Positions 61,754-64,000 of a stretch of DNA of 64,000 nt are shown piece by piece (positions within the stretch are counted from its first letter, which is position 1; each line of letters opens with the position of its first letter). The stretch is taken from positions 1 to 64,000 of the forward strand of contig JADLCY010000002.1 of NCBI GenBank assembly GCA_020846935.1, read 5' to 3'. Both the position numbers and the translations under genes were made by a program. This stretch comes from Gemmatimonadaceae bacterium (GTDB lineage: Bacteria > Gemmatimonadota > Gemmatimonadetes > Gemmatimonadales > Gemmatimonadaceae). Below the pieces are notes generated by a model. The model had not been told where the DNA came from. It saw nothing but the letters and a program-made list of their open reading frames with translations, and did no database searches.

Positions 61754-62947
61754 CTAGGCACCCATGCGTCCGATCCAGCCCGGTCGCCACCCGGGGCATG
61801 CGCCCGGCCGGAGCGGCGTCACGATCGATGCGAATCCCCCGGCGCCGAACCGGAGGTCGTAGAACTCCACCCGGTCGTTGCCCAAACGGCGCCACGCAGG
61901 GACGCGCATGAATTCGAGGGCCGCGTCGATGGCGCAGTTGGACTCGGCGAACGTCCGCAGCTCCTCGGTCGTCGCCGACCACGCAGTTCCCCATCGAATC
62001 CCGGCGGTGTCGGCGCGGCGTGATGGCACACCATCGACCAGCCCACGCACGGCGGGCCCGCATCGCCCGACGGGCACGAGGCCGGGAACGGCGGCGACGA
62101 CAGCACTCGTCGCCTCGTAGGTGCTCGCGGCATCGGTGACGACGATCGCCGAAAGACAGAAGGGGTTTCCCGGGCCCGGCGTGATTACGACGTCGCGCAG
62201 GCCCACCGCAACGGCACCTTCGACCGACCGCCTGGCGAGGCCCGAGGTGGCGAACGACAGGGCTTCGAACGCCATCCATGCCGTGAGCCCCATCGCGACC
62301 CGCCGACCTGGAGGCGCCCACCACACCAGCGCCGCCCACGCGGCCATCGCCACCGTCAGGGTGATGGCGAGTGCCGGCCCCACCAGCTCAACGCGCCACA
62401 CGGCCGCCAGGATCGCCCCGGCGACGAGGAGGCACAGAGTTCGTGCCCCCACACTTCGGGCCACGAAGAACAACGGCGGGATCGCGGCAACAAAGAGCCA
62501 GGGCTCGATGATGAACACCGCGTCCCCGTAGAACCAGCGATTGTCGATCGGCCACCACGGGTGCACGCCGTAGCTGTTCGTGAAGTCGAGGGCGATGTGG
62601 GACAGGCTGCCGACGAGCGCGAGGCAGAGGAGAGGGCGTGCGTACGCAGGCTCGCGCAGCCCGCGGCGCCAGGCGAGGGCGATGCCCCACACAAGAAATG
62701 CTGCCAGCACGGCGAACACCACGGTATGGGTGTGGCCCCGGTGGTGCAGCATGTAGCCCAGCGTCCCGATGCCGAGCCGATCGCCCGCGTACACCAGGTC
62801 CGCGTCAGGCAGCTCGGCGGTGACGATGCCGATCGCATACGCCGCGCGACGCAGCCCGATGGCGGGTTCGCCGTGGTGACGCCTGACGATTTCGATGGTC
62901 GCGGCGCCAAGGAGCGCGCCGGCGAGAGCGTGGGTGATGTTGTCCAA
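61754..62947 (-). CDS. YdjM-like metal-dependent hydrolase (LexA-regulated-family inner-membrane protein)
   Basis: 397-aa polytopic membrane protein. The start segment DNITHALAGALLGAA and the pair HHRGHTHTVVF (histidines near 85-91) and SLSHIALDFTNSYGVHPWWP (Asp/His) are the hallmarks of the YdjM/DUF457 membrane hydrolase family. About seven hydrophobic helices are visible up to residue 265. The C-terminal 130 residues are a soluble domain of unknown function. The TTG at 62947 fits the family N-terminus; the upstream in-frame ATG at 63061 adds a low-complexity extension. Confidence 0.82.
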   Translation of the reverse strand: MDNITHALAGALLGAATIEIVRRHHGEPAIGLRRAAYAIGIVTAELPDADLVYAGDRLGIGTLGYMLHHRGHTHTVVFAVLAAFLVWGIALAWRRGLREPAYARPLLCLALVGSLSHIALDFTNSYGVHPWWPIDNRWFYGDAVFIIEPWLFVAAIPPLFFVARSVGARTLCLLVAGAILAAVWRVELVGPALAITLTVAMAAWAALVWWAPPGRRVAMGLTAWMAFEALSFATSGLARRSVEGAVAVGLRDVVITPGPGNPFCLSAIVVTDAASTYEATSAVVAAVPGLVPVGRCGPAVRGLVDGVPSRRADTAGIRWGTAWSATTEELRTFAESNCAIDAALEFMRVPAWRRLGNDRVEFYDLRFGAGGFASIVTPLRPGACPGWRPGWIGRMGA

Positions 62948-63088
62948 GCGAGCCGACGAATGGGTGAGCGGGGACGACGCTGGCGACGGGGAGGCTATCG
63001 TGCGCGCGGGCGGCGCGAAACCGGGGTGCGCGTACGGCACCCCGGTGTCTCGTCCCGACAACGGCGAGCCCGAGCCACCGGCCCCGCG

Positions 63089-64000
63089 CTACTCCGCCCG
63101 CAGCGCCACGATCGGGTCGACGGCCGTGGCGCGCCGGGCGGGGATCCAGCTGGCGACGACGGCCACGACCGCGAGGAACAGAGGCACGGCCACAAAGGTG
63201 ATCGGGTCGGTCGGGCTCACCGTCAGGATCGAACGCAGGGCGCGCGTCACGCCCAGGGCGCCCGCGAGACCGATCGCGATGCCGATGGCGGCGAGGGTCA
63301 CACCGTGCCGCACCACCATCTCCATGACGCCGCGCCGTTGCGCGCCGAGTGCCAGTCGGACCCCGAACTCCCTGGTGCGTTGCGACACGCCGTACGCAAT
63401 CACCCCATAGACGCCGACCGCCGCGAGGATGAGCGCCACCACGCCAAACACGCCGAACATCGCGCCGAAGAGTCCGTATTCCCAGAAACCCAGCCGTCGC
63501 ACCTCCTCCATGGACAGGGCGGCGAACACGGGCAGGGCGGCGTCCGACGCACGAACCTGATCGCGAATCGTCGCGGTGAACGACGCCGGATCGCCGGCCA
63601 CGCGGACCATCAGGGCGATCGTGCGCGGCACATGGTACGCGAACGGCACGAACACCGATGGCGGGTCTTCATCGCGGTCGCCCAGTTCGCCCTGACGGTA
63701 GTGTTTCACGACGCCAACGACCGTGAACCACGGCAGGGTGCTGTCCCCGGCCACGCGGAACTGCCTGCCTAACGCATCTTCGCCGGGCCAATGGACCGCC
63801 GCCATGCGTTCGTCGATCACGGCCACCGGCGTCCTCCCCTGCCGCTCGGCGGCCGTCAGGTCGCGACCGGCGACGAACTGCAGGCCAAGCACCTGAGCCC
63901 ACTGCCCTGTGACGCCGCTCCACCACATGAGCGGCGCCTCGTCAGCGCGCACGTCACGGCCCGACACCTCCACCCGGTCCATGCGACCGCCGCCATCGAG
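63089..64000 (-). CDS. MacB/FtsX-type ABC transporter permease, N-terminus beyond the window
   Basis: The last 304 residues of an ABC-transporter permease are present; the 5' end lies outside the window. A periplasmic MacB-type core (VVGVVKHYRQGELGDRDEDP, VFVPFAYHVP) is followed by four-helix FtsX domain segments: FGVFGVVALILAAVGVYGVIA with the YGVSQRTREFGVRLALGA loop, then GVTLAAIGIAIGLAGALGVTR and VPLFLAVVAVVASWIPARRAT, ending DPIVALRAE. These permeases drive efflux or lipoprotein/peptide extrusion. CGTTAGGC at 63767 encodes Leu-Gly with TTA. Confidence 0.88.
   Translation of the reverse strand, partial: LDGGGRMDRVEVSGRDVRADEAPLMWWSGVTGQWAQVLGLQFVAGRDLTAAERQGRTPVAVIDERMAAVHWPGEDALGRQFRVAGDSTLPWFTVVGVVKHYRQGELGDRDEDPPSVFVPFAYHVPRTIALMVRVAGDPASFTATIRDQVRASDAALPVFAALSMEEVRRLGFWEYGLFGAMFGVFGVVALILAAVGVYGVIAYGVSQRTREFGVRLALGAQRRGVMEMVVRHGVTLAAIGIAIGLAGALGVTRALRSILTVSPTDPITFVAVPLFLAVVAVVASWIPARRATAVDPIVALRAE

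Noticed and set aside
8189-63774. Integron cassette array based on attC-like GTTAGGC sites
   Set aside because: The sites lie inside or at the edges of ordinary genes, kilobases apart, without paired R and L boxes, cassettes or an integrase gene.

Overview
The window is GC-rich bacterial chromosome (about two thirds G+C by eye) with no rRNA, tRNA, insertion sequence, phage block or CRISPR array that I could find. The gene content points to a soil or aquatic Gemmatimonadota-like bacterium. Pointers are a fused alpha/beta 2-oxoacid dehydrogenase E1, many lipoproteins with bacterial Ig-like (BIG2) domains, an LVIVD-repeat protein, stand-alone TonB plug domains, ECF operons with CBM48-like domains, an orphan lasso-type RiPP leader, and a membrane succinate dehydrogenase in sdhC-sdhA-sdhB order. 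The assignment is inferred from gene content and is not proven.

Layout. 1-10.5 kb: a truncated DUF11 surface protein, an HNH nuclease, a HIT hydrolase, the fused E1, a large BIG2 lipoprotein, a frameshifted relic, and a DUF4956/CotH-like pair. 10.6-15 kb: a TPR protein and sdhCAB. 15.2-17.6 kb: LigD-type polymerase and ligase genes that converge and overlap at their 3' ends. 17.8-24 kb: a zinc-ribbon/SH3b protein, an amidohydrolase, HtpX, a ferredoxin-like protein, and a sulfurtransferase/OsmC pair. 24-28.4 kb: a copper-type operon (copZ-csoR, a small secreted protein, an outer-membrane-like protein, a His-rich NTF2-like protein) with a clear promoter and CsoR-like operator, placed directly behind an ECF sigma/anti-sigma pair. 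28.5-34.7 kb: PdxH, RsgA, proline dehydrogenase, an M14 peptidase and an alpha/beta hydrolase.

34.7-38.5 kb holds a compact five-gene minus-strand operon (ECF sigma factor, single-pass protein with an external CBM48-like domain, secreted protein, beta-barrel-like protein with a second CBM48-like domain, transglutaminase-like peptidase) ending at a strong hairpin. 38.7-42.2 kb is the fadI-fadJ beta-oxidation pair. 42.3-49.4 kb holds an acidic/proline-rich membrane protein, two barrel-less plug-domain proteins, GreA, a deoxyhypusine-synthase-like/LOG pair and an alkaline-phosphatase-family enzyme. 49.5-54 kb holds an LVIVD surface protein, a lamin-tail/Ig/NUC nuclease lipoprotein, and a 57-residue peptide with a lasso-RiPP leader whose core lacks the usual ring acceptor. 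54.3-64 kb holds NamZ/DUF1343, a lipoprotein, UvrA with half of zinc module 1 missing, a nucleotidyltransferase, an M28 peptidase, a YdjM-like membrane protein and a truncated MacB/FtsX permease.

Two DNA-level signals are not explained by the genes. One is a perfect 77-bp copy of an internal piece of fadJ, placed between genes 25 kb away (14937-15013 versus 39836-39912). The other is the octamer CGTTAGGC, seen 12 times on the two strands, mostly as in-frame TTA-GGC or at gene borders. The strongest candidates for something new are the orphan RiPP, the ECF/CBM48 operon and the copper-operon accessory proteins.
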